Source of the DNA: Opisthorchis felineus
Lineage: Eukaryota > Platyhelminthes > Trematoda > Opisthorchiida > Opisthorchiidae
Assembly (NCBI GenBank): GCA_004794785.1
Contig: SJOL01008356.1
Coordinates: forward strand, 97,853-161,852
DNA length: 64,000 nucleotides
Direction: 5' to 3'
Shown here in pieces: positions 35,225 through 48,476 of the stretch; position 1 is the first letter of the stretch, and each line of letters begins with the position of its first letter. Under the pieces are notes generated by a model. It was not told where the DNA came from. It saw only the letters and a program-made list of their open reading frames with translations, and did no database searches. A program made the translations under genes and the position numbers.

Positions 35225-35495
35225 ATTCGAGCCATTTGCCGCATGTGCAATGTGGAATATGACATAGACGCTGCCCATCGTCTACTCCGTCGTTTCCCGG
35301 TTGGTAGTCGGGCTCGCGCTTGGACGAGTGCATCAAAATCCACAACATTGCCACCAAAGGCTAATTCGTTTGCCACGAATGGGCTGGAGCATAATTCGTT
35401 TGGTGAAGACATGAAACGGAATAGCGAAACAAGCGAAGATCAACAGTCCTCTTCTGGCAGAAGTGTTGGATCACGTGCACCCAGTTTGTCGCTTG
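35225..35495 (+). CDS. RAPGEF2: Rap-GEF exon: last RasGEF helix and start of tail
   Basis: The acceptor is acacattccag and the donor is gtaagt at 35496. It begins IRAICRMCNVEYDIDAAHRL, equal to IRHVGRMASVNMDPALMFR at the end of the vertebrate RasGEF domain. It then turns into a Ser/Asn-rich stretch ending GSRAPSLSLG. It ends in phase 1, completed by the two-base start of the 37227 exon. Confidence 0.9.
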
Positions 35496-37226
35496 GTAAG
35501 TGCTGATTGCAGAATAGATTCGTGAAATCAGATACACAATATCTGTTGACACTCCGTGTGTATGAATTTGGTGGTTTTCTGCACCGGATTCCTTGATAGA
35601 ATCGTGAGTCCAGCTACTTTTCTTTACTAAATATCCGCTCCTATCTTTGCACACATAAAAATAGAACTTGAGCGTGACCAACACATAGGATCATATCTAT
35701 ACATCTTCTAGTCGAGAGAAACCAGAATGATATGTTCCGTCCAATGCATCTCAGAATCTCTGTGCAACATTCTAACATGCTATTATGAACCGGCTAGGCG
35801 GCGGAGTAGTACAGTACGAATCGGCACAATTATATCACCTGGAATACCGGACTCATTCGCCCGCTCAATCCATCAGGCTGTATTCCTTCGTTGATGGTTA
35901 GAGTGTCATGGCTGTCTTACATCATCTAGGCTGGAATAACTCCACCACACTGTGTCTTCTTCGCGACATATCATATGTTTGCAACTTCTTATTCGAAATC
36001 ATAATACGTCACAGTACTGTGCACAGCAGTTTGGTTGCCTTCACCAGGACATGCGACATTTGTCCTGGCTTGCTAGTTTTTTGGTCCACTGTGAATGGAT
36101 ATCTCAATGGCCTGCCGGTTCCCGTTTTGATGCAGTCATCAACTCGGTTTGGGAATCATCGAATTTCGAACCCTTGTGTACGGTGTGCTACCATGCTCCA
36201 CAAGTTCTCAAACGGATTGGACTCAGGACTGCGAGTAGACCATCTTCGACACTTTTATTCCACAAGCCAGAGCTTGTTTTCGGGGAGGGCAGATTTATGA
36301 AGTGCTGCATTGTCTTGCTTGAATGTAACCTGGTGACAATCAGAGACAACAGAAATTGATCCAATCATTGGTTGCGCACATCGGAGACTGAAGTCGCTAA
36401 TTCGTTCATTCCGCAGACTGAGAACAAACACAGAGCGTCTGTCGTTGTTTTCCAGTCTAGACTGATTTTACCTGCACGTGTATCATCCTAGTAATAAGTC
36501 TGATCCGCTCATATCAAACCGCAAGCTTCTGAGTCCTTATTTCTGAAACAGGAGGGAAGGCGAGTTCATCTGAAGGCACTTGTGGGATCGAACCTTGGTC
36601 GTCTTGATGACGTAGTTCCATCCATGAATCCTATCAGTAGCCAATGATAAATGACATTGAATCTGAGGTCGTACATGGCCAATCCTCCATTTTATTTTAA
36701 ACAATGTAGTTTTGAACGCTTTCTACACTGTCACAGTGGGAACGCTGTTTTCAATCACTTTTCTCAGCTCTGACACATTCGTAGTGATTTTGAGTCAGTA
36801 GGAATGAATCACGGTTATCCTGACTAGCTACTTTTGTCGCTCCGTCTGAGCGAAAAAGAAAAAAATTCCAACCGCGCTTCTGGGTCGTTCTGATCTCACT
36901 GCGATATCGCATGGGTTCTTGTTTATTTCTTAAAGTACTACGATCTTATTCTTTGTATTTGGCAGATGTAACTTGTGTGGCACAGTACTTATGACTGTTA
37001 CTCGATCAACCTTAATAAGGCAAGGCTGGCGCTGATGATGGTTTTGATAACCGGTCACTTCAATTCATGCACGGACGATACCGTCTTATTTTGTGATGAA
37101 ACATCTGCGACTAAACCATCCAACGTAACGAATAAAGCTGAAAGTCAAGTCCATTCTACCGTGCAAAAACTTTGTTTAAATCTTTTATATTAGCTCCTTA
37201 CTTTTTAACCAATTCTCATTCAATAG
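35496..37226 (+). other. Intron, 1.7 kb, nothing recognised
   Basis: It starts gtaagt and ends caatag. The open frames at 35908-36359 overlap each other and show no family match. Confidence 0.6.
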
Positions 37227-37664
37227 GCACAACGAAGCGGTCAACATCCCAGGCTACCTCTTTTGGAAGCGTCATTTTGAACGTAGCTGCAACAGCCGGT
37301 GGTAGTCCACTATTGAGCCTGCCTGGTTCAGTCACCTCGTTCGCTGGTCGTCGTCGATCCACTGCATTTACTTTCGGCTCTTCAGCCACAACTTTTCCAT
37401 CAGTCAACACGAAAAAACTTTATGAATCCTGGCTCACCACTTTACGGATTCGAACCTATATAGCCAACTTGGTTGTCAATCAAGATTCGGAATCGCTTAG
37501 TCAGCTGTCCGTTCGTCTTGAACCGGGCTCAAGGGAGGTGAAAGCAAGTGCTCAACCAACCGCTACCACCGCAAACGGTAGTAACAGCAATACCAATGTA
37601 GGAGCTGTCGTCAGTTGGTCCACTGAATCGCTCGGTTCCACCCCCACAGCAGTTTCCGCTTGTG
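37227..37664 (+). CDS. RAPGEF2: Rap-GEF exon: post-catalytic conserved segment
   Basis: The acceptor is cattcaatag and the donor is gtgagt at 37665. It contains SVILNVAATAGG and RRRSTAF, then VNTKKLYESWLTTLRIRTYI and ANLVVNQDSESLSQLSVRLEP. This parallels the RAPGEF2 block [39 protein letters not shown] and DEESLQTLSLQCEP. The second half is Ser/Thr/Ala-rich. Phase 1 in, phase 1 out. Confidence 0.9.
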
Positions 37665-37808
37665 GTGAGTCATTTCATCGCTCTGTCCAGTAATTATCTG
37701 CTTTATTAGTTCCCCTGCTGTTTGTCTTTACCTGTCATTGACGTAAATACATTTACTCTGCGTTTCCCAGTTCGCTTGAATTCTGTTATCTTCTCTCGCT
37801 CATTATAG

Positions 37809-38518
37809 CCACAAAATCCCCTTCCAAAACATGCGCAACCACAATGCCTACGTGTCCTCCTGTGGCCGAAAAATCTATGTCGTCTACCTCGCCTACCACT
37901 TCTGTGCCCTGCACATCCACTAGTGTGACGGTAACATCTCCAACGCCCCTCGCTCGTCCATTTTTGGGTGCTCACTCGGTTGAAGATGCGAGTAAGCTAC
38001 GTGCCTTAAGTGAATGCCGTAAGCGCTCGCAACACCGCATCCCTTCGTTCACGTTACCCACAAACACCTGTGTATTCGCTGCCCCAACCTCCGGACCCCA
38101 TGCAGGGATCGGGCTTGGTCAGCTCCAGTACCAACATCATCCCTCTGGATCATCACATAGGCCCAATCAGTATTACTCCCAGAATTCACAAGGAGCAGTC
38201 CTGTTGCCAAACACGATATCCAATTTGCCTCCCTGTCAGAATCCTCATCATCGGCATCCTACGCAGCTGCAACATCCGCACCAACACCATCCCTCCACAA
38301 GCTACGCAATTGTGGGTAGCAAAGCTCTGTCACTTGATTACCTTATTCCCATGCCACGACGTATTGGTCCCGCCTGCACTGGTGCAGCAGTCTGGCCTGG
38401 TCTCCATCAGCATCAGCAGGCGCACGCATCACACTTTCAACGGATGCCCTCAAGTAACACTAGTAACTCCAGGGGGCTTCCGGCTCACACGACAGTGACT
38501 GGGGGCTCTAATCCGATG
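37809..38518 (+). CDS. RAPGEF2: Rap-GEF large tail exon, His/Gln/Pro/Ser-rich
   Basis: The acceptor is ctcattatag and the donor is gtaagc at 38519. After a Ser/Thr/Pro-rich stretch comes PFLGAHSVEDASKLRALSEC, which parallels [20 protein letters not shown] of vertebrate RAPGEF2. Then follows a long low-complexity segment with many HH, QH and QQ pairs that looks disordered. Phase 1 in, phase 0 out. Confidence 0.85.
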
Positions 38519-40512
38519 GTAAGCGTCTCCTGTTTCTAGCTAACTATTAACAACATTTGTACTGCCTTTTTACTGGATACATATTTACAGATTATGCTGC
38601 CAGTCGGAATGCTTGTTACTTTCGGCAATAACAGTGTTGGTCATAGGTTGATGCACCGATTCATGCATCCGATCTGATTGTGTACAGAACGAATTATCAA
38701 GCTAAGTGACACGTTTATTCAGCTGAACAGATAAGCAATTCAGGAGCCGAATAAAATATGCATGTGACATGGTGCTTATTGTGTGTAACAGCAACAAGCT
38801 TATTTTTTCACAGTGGATTTAGATAGCTCTAGCCCATGGTTCAATTCGCCGGTTCTGTTCAACTCCGATAGTAACATACAAGACTAATTAATAGCCCATT
38901 TTTGCTACCTATAGAGGAAACTCTGGCCGGGTCATGACCTCAGCTTCAACCAACCGATTCCAACTAGTCGTGGTTCCCCTGCTCACTCAGGCTACTTCTT
39001 TGCGATGACCGATGTGGCTTAGACTTTACTCTCAAAAATTCCGGTTATTCTGTCCCTGAATTTAGGTAGTCCTTGCTGATCAGTCTCGCCCTAAGGTTGG
39101 GTTACGGTGACCAGACCGCTCAAGGCGAAGGCACCAATCCGTCGCTAGAAGCCGTGCTATATAGCTCTCTTTCTTGTGCCTTGAGTGCATATTTTTCGTC
39201 GTCAGTTTGACTTCCTAGTCATCGGACTCCACGACTCCACTGTTATTCATGCCATTTTTCAATTAATAACACAATTGTTATAGTTTATACTATATACTGT
39301 ATTCCTTCCGTAGAATGCCTATTCCCGGTGAAATTGACCACTCTGCGGAGAGCAGTCATAATAAGTAGGTACCGATAAGTATACTAACGATTCAGCCATT
39401 AATGAGTATTCTCAGTGTTTTTTTGTCCTACAGACCAACTGCACCACTTTGCATTGTCGTAACTATTGTACTGGGGTTTGATGTTAGTCAGGCATTCATC
39501 GGAAAACACCTTCTTTGAGGACACAAGCAAACGTTCTACGGCAACGTGGAAGTCCGAATTCAGCAACACCTTCGTCTCACCAACGATCTTTTTGCATCTT
39601 TTACATTAAAGCATTGTGTGTAATCCTAGGGAAAGAGCGGCAATCTCACTGTTTTTTTTTCGTTTTTCATGCACATTTTTTCTTATCGATTGGGCCTCAC
39701 GAGCTTAACATGACGTCAGGCAAAACTGTCACCAGTGAGTCACAACTAATGTCTAAATTTAGTGGTTGATTTATTGTTCATATCCATACAATGGCTAAGC
39801 AAGGGGCGGGGCACACAGTTAGTTCGAGTGATGAGCCCAGGCACACGGCGCTTTGTCCCGACTCCTGGGGCTGAACTGCTCCCTGCCACGCGAACTATAC
39901 CTGGACTATATTTTATGGTCATATGATTAGGAGTCACAAAGTCACTTCTTGGATTTGAATCTAAGTCACTCTCGTTTGACCAAGCTCGACGCGGTTATTC
40001 TAATTAGTTCACACTATAACACCAGACTCCATTTATGCTTGACCGCACCTAAGATCGAACTCTGGTTTTTTCATGCGAGGCAGGTGCGTTAGCGCAAGCT
40101 GCACATGCTAGAAGTATAATTGCTTACCCTCGATCAGTTCTTTGAACTTGTCGACTCTGTTTGACGATCGTGCATAATTCTAAGATAAGACCGATTTGTT
40201 ATCGGTGTATTGTGACCTCAAATTGCGCTTGCAGCTGTCGGTAACAGTATCTCACTTCGTGGGTCAAGATATCCGCATCACTTCTCACACTTTCTCTCAC
40301 TGATCTTGGTGATGAAACCATTGGTGGTCGTTTTAGTGGTTCATCAATAGACCCAAAAACTGGGGCAGTCTTTTCTATAAATCATGAATTACGAACTCTT
40401 CTTTTTTCGGACTATACCGGCAACTTCTTCCCTCCATTTTTGTTAGAAACTATCAGACCGATGCACAAAACAGCACTGCTCGCTATCACTGTCCTCCTTT
40501 GTCTCTCCTCAG
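38519..40512 (+). other. Intron, 2.0 kb, nothing recognised
   Basis: It starts gtaagc and ends cctcag. No repeat or RNA was seen by eye. Confidence 0.6.
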
Positions 40513-40879
40513 CCCATCTCACAAATGCGCCCCGTTCAAAATACGCGTCCAACATCAGATAAGACTTTCTATGCCACACCGCCTGCTACTTCAGTTCGTC
40601 AAAAGCCAAGTTCGCAGCTTGTCAACACCTACACCTCCTCAGGAGGAGTAGTTCATCGGTTTAGCCCTCAAGCTAAAGCTCAGGCGGTCGGTGGTCCAAC
40701 TCCTTTCACACACTTTACCCCCAATGGTGGAGTTCATATCGTGAAAAGTGTCCCAGTGAATATGCGCCCCCAGTATTCCAACTCTGATGAAAGCTACTAT
40801 TACCCTACTGCAAATATGAATCCCTATGTCGATGCCTCACAACAGCACAGACAGTTCCCTATCGGTCGAAACGGTCAGG
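40513..40879 (+). CDS. RAPGEF2: Rap-GEF tail exon
   Basis: The acceptor ctctcctcag follows a long pyrimidine tract; the donor is gtaggt at 40880. The frame starts PISQMRPVQNTRPTSDKTF, is rich in Ser, Thr, Asn, Tyr and Gln, and ends QFPIGRNGQ. No domain is seen. Phase 0 in, phase 1 out, which fits both neighbours. Confidence 0.8.
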
Positions 40880-40976
40880 GTAGGTCACGCCGACTTTTGT
40901 CACAATAGGTAGGATGAAATGCAACAATAATTTTGCCGACTCTTTATCACTTACATGGGGCTTTTTTCCCGTCTAG

Positions 40977-41111
40977 CCGTGGATTGGAAACCAAATCGCC
41001 CGCCTCCGTATGAGCTGGCTTTGGCGCTCAGACAACAACAACAATCCCAGGTCAAGATGGGCTCACGATCAACAGCTGGATCGCAGCTGGATGAACAGCA
41101 ACGACGCCAAT
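40977..41111 (+). CDS. RAPGEF2: Rap-GEF tail exon with conserved RPPPYELAL motif
   Basis: The acceptor is cccgtctag and the donor is gtgagt at 41112. The product begins AVDWKPNRPPPYELALALRQ. This resembles RKPPDYNVALQRSR near the C-terminus of vertebrate RAPGEF2, where a PPxY-type sequence lies. The worm PPPYEL also fits a PPxY core, the kind of site bound by WW domains of NEDD4-type ubiquitin ligases; a role here is inference. The rest is Gln-rich. Confidence 0.85.
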
Positions 41112-43503
41112 GTGAGTCCTCTCCAGTGGTTATACGCAACTACCTCTTTGTTGTTTCATGTCGTATCGTATCACATCTGTTCCACTGCTTTCCAACTTTC
41201 AGAATCCTACAAACTTGTATGGCCGGACTATATTTCCGGCGAAATCGCATGTCTTTAGTTGCACTTGTTTATTTTAATGCCATTCATACTGATTCATTTT
41301 GTGTAACATTCTTTTGTATCTGGTGTTGGTCGAGTCCCTAAATCGTACTAAACAGAGCTGGCATCAGCTATCCGCCTCCGTTAAGCATTGTCTATGCGTT
41401 CTGGTATGACAACTAATTGTCAAGGTCGCATTCCTGCGCTGATGTCCTGAATTTTCAAGATCCTTGATGGCTTTCAGACGCCATTCCGTTATTGTTTTTT
41501 GTTATTTTGGTCATTCTAGCAGCACTCGGTCTAGTGATGCGTTTTCCTGTCTTCATTAGGGAATACTTCCTTTTCTGTTGAAGTCCTCCATTCCGTGTTC
41601 TTTTTCGAAGACTGGACTAGCCTATATTCTTATGTGTCAGGAGCTTGTTATAACCCGGATCGTTTTACTGAACTTCTTTGCAATTCACCTCATTTCCTAC
41701 AAAGAGCTTATTTATTTTTTTCAGTATATATACATATGTATTACCTGAACACTGTGCGTAGATTGTCCAAACTGAACAGTCACGTCCCGAAACCTCCGAT
41801 GATCAAATTCCAGTATCATCAATCATAAGACAGCTTTCAAACCCACCAACTGATCACTGAAAACATTTCACCGGTTTCTGCCAGTCACTCCTAAACTGAA
41901 AGCACCTAACAGCAGTCAGAACCTCGAGGTAGGACATTCAGTGTCTTACAACGCTTCTGACGCTTGCACTTCACCTGTCTGTGGCTCATTTTGTTGAACC
42001 GTACGTGAAGTGTTTGTGGTCTGAGGTTTTCAACCGGGACTGGTTCCGACATTAATCAGCAGGGCCACTGCACTCTCTCCCTGCACACCTGTTCAACTTA
42101 CTGGTTACTCCGATACCTTCAAATCCGGCTATGAGTTTCATTATTGGTTAACTTGTAGCCCGCTTGCCTAATTTGTATGGTAGTAACCCACCTACCGATC
42201 GCTTCACTGAGGCTGCAGTCTGGGACGGTTCTGGCCAGTTGGTCAACATTGTCCCGACGATAACTCTCCCATCGTTACCTTCAGACATTTTGTTTTTTCT
42301 TGTTTTTTGGTTTAGCTACTCGCGTGTGATCCATGAGCTTCAACACCAGTATGGATAATCCCGCTGCTCCTGTTGTGCAGAAAATACAGTCGTGAGGTAC
42401 AGTAGAACTTTTCTCACTTGGAGACGTTGTACGCTGAGTGGATTGAGACAAGCCTAATGGAAAGACGAGCTTTGAATCGAAATGGTACCGGCAGTAGTTT
42501 AGTTCTCCGATAGGAATCTAAAAATGTATCATCATAAACTATGTCATGTCTCAACGTAACACACTACTCATAAGGTCACTGAAAACTCTCCGACAGCCCA
42601 TGATGGGTTTCGCCCTTCTTAGGTTCTGTTTGAACCCGAATTGGACAGATTTCGACAAATACTCTCATTTGCCCACGGATTTGGTTTTGATCGGAGATTC
42701 AACTGAATCCAGCTGACTCTCCCGTTTATCATGGTCCGCTTGAACTGAATGAATGAGTCTCTGGATGAACATCAGACCCTTCCTATGTTAATTTGAAATT
42801 ACTCTGGCACTATGCCTGGGTTTTCTATCGGGATAAAAAAACATGGATAGTCTTGTCGCAGCTATGTAAGGAGAAATATTCGGTGCACAATACTTTCGTC
42901 TGTTTGACTGCGTGGTGCATACAACATCGGTTGATGGATCTTTCCTGAAACCACCTATCTAGCACTTGGTTTCGTTTTTAGTATATCTGTGGTGGAGCTC
43001 CAGTGGTAATCGATTGATGCCTAGAGTGGTGTTTCTTACCATAGTTATTGACCGTGACAGTCAGCCTTTTCATTATTTGCTCACCTCTCTGACCATTCTG
43101 TTCATTCAGCTGACCCCGGTCAGCCAGACAGCCGAGCACACTAACTGGTGACATTCAACTAACTAACCTATGCTGGTTAAGCCAGAGCAATAAGTTGTAG
43201 CCCGTGGTCCTTTTTGCATGTTTAAAAGTGCTTCAGGCAACACATTTACTATGTTTTGATGTGCGGTACCTTGTGAAAATCGACGGACCAGCTCCTGCTG
43301 GATCCTAACTTACTGATTATACTTGAACGTTTCATTCAGAAAGAATGTTTCTCATGGTTGTCGGGTTCTGGTAGCACTCGTCCTCTCTTACTGCTCTTCG
43401 TTTCCTACTTACATCCCCTGCCGTACTTTTTCCACTGATAACGTTTATATTAAAATTGTTCTCGTATTTTCCTTGCTAAAAGCCATTGTTTTTTAATCTC
43501 AAG
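41112..43503 (+). other. Intron with a worn retrozyme-like repeat
   Basis: It starts gtgagt and ends ctcaag. The family H1 copy lies at 42560-42760; the rest is unrecognised. Confidence 0.6.
42560..42760 (-). repeat. Retrozyme-like repeat (family H1), worn copy
   Basis: The minus strand keeps GGGCGAAAC, CATGGGCTGTCG and TTTTCAGTGACCTTATGAG on one side, and the block around CAAATGAGAGTATTTGTCGA on the other. The ribozyme's CTGATGA half is lost by a deletion, so it is inactive. Confidence 0.7.
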
Positions 43504-43793
43504 CCTCCACGTCCGAAACAAACTCACGTCGCCAGCAAACTCCTCTTACTCGGGGATCTAGCAGTGATACTCCCCAAACTTATTCGCGGCACGCAATGCC
43601 TCCACGGCAGGAATCTGTTGACTTAGAGCGCAGTCGGAGGAACCCCCCTCGACAGCCATATCATCCACCAGGAGCACCACGTCCAGCAATGGATGTGAAC
43701 ACAGAACTTTCAGATGGACAGTCTCGAGGCTCTTCGCAACCACTGTCATCCACCAGATCTACCCAACGCCCTGCTCCACCTTCCTATCACCAG
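43504..43793 (+). CDS. RAPGEF2: Rap-GEF tail exon, Arg/Pro/Ser-rich
   Basis: The acceptor is taatctcaag and the donor is gtacgc at 43794. The frame runs from STSETNSRRQQTPLTRGSSS through ERSRRNPPRQPYHPPGAPRP to QRPAPPSYHQ. It has another Pro-rich PPSY motif (PPxY type). Phase 1 in, phase 0 out. Confidence 0.75.
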
Positions 43794-43918
43794 GTACGCC
43801 GCAGTTTTCAGCTGATTCGGTCCGTTACTTCTGTATACGAACCCTGCAGCTGGTACTGTTAGATGCTTGTGTCACCATTTGCAACTTTCACGTTTGTTTG
43901 CATTACTTACCTACACAG

Positions 43919-44141
43919 GTCGTTGCAATGACTCGGTACACTCAACAGCAGCCTGCACAGAACATCCCTACCCGCCCTTCGGGACCGTGTACAGAGCGTC
44001 CGACTCCACCCACACGTACGGTTGCTACCTTGTCATCCGCATCCCAAAACGTCTCCACTCGATCAGCCTCAGCTCATCCAGGTCCGCCTGCCATCCACTC
44101 TAATTCATCAGTTCCTAACGCACTGGAATCTCATGATCCCC
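43919..44141 (+). CDS. RAPGEF2: Rap-GEF tail exon, Pro/Ser/Thr-rich
   Basis: The acceptor is cctacacag and the donor is gtaggt at 44142. It encodes VVAMTRYTQQQPAQNIPTRP and onward to NALESHDP. If the donor is skipped the frame runs on to a stop at 44284, adding 47 residues and giving a possible alternative C-terminus. With the donor used, the phase-1 end joins the 48477 exon. Confidence 0.7.
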
Positions 44142-44393
44142 GTAGGTTATCCCGATTTCTTTATTTCAGCTTCGATATCGTGAATCCACCAATGGTAGCC
44201 ACAACAAACGGGATCTTCATTATTAAGCCGTCGTCTTTACTCATACCCATATTTTCGTCCCAGGTCTATTACACCAGTAATTAAGATCCACAAGAGCTTT
44301 TGAGTTCTGTCTGCCGCAATAATTGGAGTTAGTTTTGCTGTTGTCCGTTTCACTGTCATTAGATGGTTAGTGACCCCGAAGGATGTAGTGTGT

Positions 44394-44422
44394 CACACAC
44401 GCACACACACACACACACACAC
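44394..44422 (+). repeat. (CA)n microsatellite
   Basis: A near-perfect CA run with one interruption (GC near 44400). Confidence 0.9.
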
Positions 44423-45285
44423 TGCCTCTTTCTCTGGAGCAACCACTCTCCCAACGATGACGATTTTTTGTATAACTCTGCGAATTGAGTGCAGATTCAA
44501 TAGTGTTGCAAGATTGCTCTCATGGATCCCACATTAACCGGGTTTTCCGTCTTATTTTCTAACATTAATCAGTGTCATCATTCAGTCGCCTGATTCCAGT
44601 TTGTCAGTTAGTTCCGTGCTAGTTGCATATAGATAAGCATAGCGCATGAGCACACGACTGGAGAGGCTTTTCTAAATCACACAAATACCAATAATGTGCC
44701 ATGGTCGTATCAATCCTCAATGATGCTCTCTGAAAGGGACAGCACCATATCGCACTCTCATACTAACCACAAACGTATGGTACGTGGGATGCAGGCGGAT
44801 ATTTGAAATGCTATCGGGAGTCCGCAACTGAAGTGGATATGGCCAGACAGTTTGTAACCTAAGTCACAAGGACCAGAGTAAACAAATTGCAGCTAATAGA
44901 CTTATCACGTCGCACCCTGTTGTCGTAAACGATCAAAACGTCTCGGGAAGTGCTCTCACTCTCAAATTGCATTTATTCATTCGCATGCGGTTGCGGTGAA
45001 TTTTATATCGAGCGGACTGAGCGAAGGCCTGATAGCTAAGTGCGATGGGTCATGCGGACCAGAATAAGATTTTTGTGCTGTGATCGTCAAACATTCGATT
45101 CACTCCAATTAGTTGATGGTATCAGCTCGTCTTTTAAAGTGGTCGTCGCTAGTCCCTAATCCTGCATAGTAACGTCCTTTAAGATTATGATTATGGCCAC
45201 ACAGAAACAGAGTCTTTGCGTTCATGGACATGGAGGTATGATTCAGAGAAGTTCTCTTGTTGGTCTGTTCGTCGAATTTGGCAAT

Positions 45286-45360
45286 CAGGTTGCAAGTGTT
45301 TCGTCACCAAGCGAGGAGACATGGTCAATGCTTGACTGACGATTGGTGACGAAACGCTCG
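45286..45360. repeat. Inverted repeat of GAAAC-type hammerhead-like sequence (family H4)
   Basis: TTTCGTCACCAAGCG (45299) and its inverted partner TTGGTGACGAAACGC (45339) face each other. On the plus strand CTGACGATTGGTGACGAAAC contains a CTGACGA core variant next to GAAAC with no proper stem II. It looks like a broken foldback of the element seen at 4744. Confidence 0.4.
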
Positions 45361-48300
45361 CTATCCAGTTTGTCCTCATTAGATGGTGATTTCATGTTGC
45401 CATTAATGTCAACAACAGGTAGCTTGGCTGCCCATCTATCAACACAAACATCGGGCCGACCTACTTGAAGATAGTAGACGTAACCAACTAGAGTTGAATC
45501 ACTACTGCAGCCCGTGAAGCCTTCGATCTGTAAAAAGTAAGGTAGAAACTCTTGCTTGCAGCTTTGGGCCATAATTGCATATGTGATTTGCACACTCATG
45601 AAGAGATTATATCCTCCGGATATCATCCTCATTGTTTAGAACGCTGAATAGCCCGGTATCTATTCCACTGGTTCTGTCAAAAGCTCTCCGCGATCACCGT
45701 ACATTGTTCTAACGGTCTTTGGCAAACAGGTGTCCGATTGACTCAATCCATTCCTTCGTCCTCTGATTTTAGGATATTGTCAGCTATCCCATCTATCAAC
45801 TCTTTCGCCGATCGGCGCTTTCAGGCATGCATTGCACACCGCTCACCTGATTGTTTCCCAGGCGTAAGGCTAACTCAGGGCTGATGAGTTTGCAGTCGTG
45901 TTGCAATCGTTGTTTGCTCCTACTTATCACACAAACCCCACATATATTGTTCATCCCTGTTTCACGAATGTATCATAGGCTGTTTGTTTTATCTCGCTCA
46001 TCCTGTTCCCTACACAAACACATCCGTGGTTCAAGGACGCGTATGAGGTCAGTTGCTCCAGTTTGTTCGCGTGTGCTTGCATGCCGTTGTTCATTGTGTG
46101 TGCTTCGTTTCTTTTACTACATATTTGCTACGTATATGTGTATTTTGCCCGCGTTTCTTACCTTCCCACCAGTCGGTGTGTTCCTTTTTTCTACTTTTTA
46201 TGGGTAGCTAGTATGCTCGATGCTATTCCGGACCACCGTTGGTTGCTCAGCTGATGAGGATGATGATAATCTCTGCTTCCCCTCTCTTTTCTTTCCTCAC
46301 CAAGTACTGTGTTTGGTATACCCCTCCCCAAATCTTGCTGTTCAACCGTCAGCCTACTGGAATCCTCTTTTGTCGTACTCAGTCATTCACAATCCTCGTC
46401 ATTATTAAGCTTACTGTCACCGAGGCTACCAAGAGGTACGATCATTCAGTTGAACTGGCATGTAGATGTTATTGCTGCCCACTTTGTATGGTTTCTCCAC
46501 GGAACGAGATCAGTATCCTCTCTGTATCCTCATTTTCTGCGCAATACTATTTGTTCAGCCAGCTCAGCGGTTGGGGCGAGGTCTCCATATTACATTGTCT
46601 TGGTGAGTAGTACAACATTTTCCACTTTCTTCAACAGGACGAGTTCGCACGACAATGAAAGACGGGACTTGTGTGACAATGTGTGTGCATGTGTGTGGTT
46701 CTTGCCCAAAGAAGGCCTACCATGGTCTCCAGAGTGGATGAAACCATGAGGACGATCTTGAGATTTCGAAATCTCTCAATTGTGTTTCGAATTAGTCGGT
46801 CACCTTTGCTGGTCTGAATCTATGGGTCACTTCAACTGATGTGTCCAGGTCTACTTGTTTCCTTGTCTTGACTGGCGACGGATCAGTTATCAGTACCTAA
46901 CTTGGGGTTGTTAAGCATGGCCAGTGAGCATGTTTTTCGTTGTCCGTGTTTGGTGGCTTCCGTCAGTGCTACACACCAGTTTGTAGAGGTAGAGTTACTG
47001 CAAGCTTAATTTTCATTTTCGCATTTAACATTTAGCTTCGTTGTGTCGATAAGTATGTCCGGATCTCTAAATCAACGCTCAGTGTTATTACCTACGCCCA
47101 TTAGCTTGCAGGCGTGTTTCTTATTTATTTATTCACTTCTGACCCATCGACGTTATTGCAACCATTGCGCCATCCTTCTCGTTTCTGTTGGTGGAATGCA
47201 AGCTGTCATCCACCACATCTTCTGTAAATTCTGTTTTATTTGGTCGATTTATTTACACACCGATCCAACGATCATTCTCTCTGAATCTGGCTCATGGCAG
47301 TTTGGCAATAGTGTTTCACGAAGCTCCCATCATAGTTTATGCTAAAACATTAGCTGTACCAACCGAGTGTCTTGTGATCGATGTCATTACTCCACGGCTG
47401 TGCAGGGCCGAAGGACCCACCTTTCTTGGTATCCCATTAGCTAACCATCCCTCACAGGTAGGTCTTGTAGGTCAATACCTCACCAGGTGAGTTGACTACT
47501 TACTACGATGCGGACGCTGACAGTGCACCATGCCTTTGATACTATTGTGTAGCTGAATGGAGAGCAGTCAGATGTTATTCCTGAATTTCCACGATCCGTT
47601 TGAAGAATCTGATAGGTTTGAACATGTCCGTTTTCGAAGGCAAAATGTGGTTACTCCCTGAAATGCAATTCAGTACGCGTTCCTTCCTGGTTTGGACTCA
47701 TGAGGTAGGTGTAATAGGATCCGTCACGCTTCTCTGTCCCGCAGTTTTCGTCGTTTACTGCTATGCTGTGATGCCACTAACCACCTCCTGGCGCAAGGCG
47801 AATATGGATCAAAATGAATTATTTTCCTGCCCAATGCGATGAAATTAGTCATAACATTCGGCTACGAGGGAGCAGTCAGTTTTCACGATTCTCTTTGAGG
47901 GTCGAATTCCCTGACTAGGTTCAAGAAATAACTGATTCATATCCACTGTGCAACAATTGTGGTTAGCGGCCGCGTGACATGGCGGTAACTGATGCGAACT
48001 GTTAACCAGAGGGCCAAGCAACCGGTCCTGCTGTATTCGCCTGATGAGTCCCAGTCAGTACAAAAAGCATAGTGGATTGCTTTTCCATATCCTACTCTCC
48101 ACACTTTGGATGTGGCTGTCCTCAGCTTGCCACAGTTTTGATGTATGAGGATCCAACCTCAATTTTTTGTTAGCTCTAGCTAGAATTCTTACGTGCGATC
48201 CAACAACAGATAAGTGTCCAACCTTGTGTTTCTTCACACTCATCCATTGTTGTGTGACGCACTTGTTATTGGCCAGCTGTCTGTTCCCCGTAGGTAAAAT

Positions 48301-48476
48301 CCCGTGTTTCGGTTTGACGAGTGTCTGATGTTTTGTTTGAATCCGAGAAGAAAGTGGTGGATTTCGAACCCTTGTGGTCTGTGCGGGTTGAGAACCGCAT
48401 CTTTCATTGCTTCTTTTTATTCTTAGCGTTTTCATAACTTACTGTCGTTCACTTTTTGTTCTCCATCACTTCTTAG

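Larger units (their letters stand above)
44142..48476 (+). other. Putative last intron, 4.3 kb
   Basis: It contains an (AC)n run at 44394-44422 and a hammerhead-like inverted relic at 45286-45360. Two open stretches with splice-like ends (46410-46602 and 47203-47457) do not fit the phase of the Rap-GEF chain. Confidence 0.45.

Noticed and set aside
45890..45910. GGCTGATGAGTTTGC, hammerhead-like heptamer
   Set aside because: No stem II or GAAA nearby; a chance match.
46410..47457. Two open stretches (46410-46602 and 47203-47457) with donor-like ends, as extra Rap-GEF exons
   Set aside because: Their phases agree with each other but not with the exons ending at 44141 or starting at 48477, and no family match was seen.
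48034..48060. CCTGATGAGTCCCAGT resembling the 5' half of a hammerhead
   Set aside because: No complementary GGGAC and no GAAA follow; only the heptamer matches.
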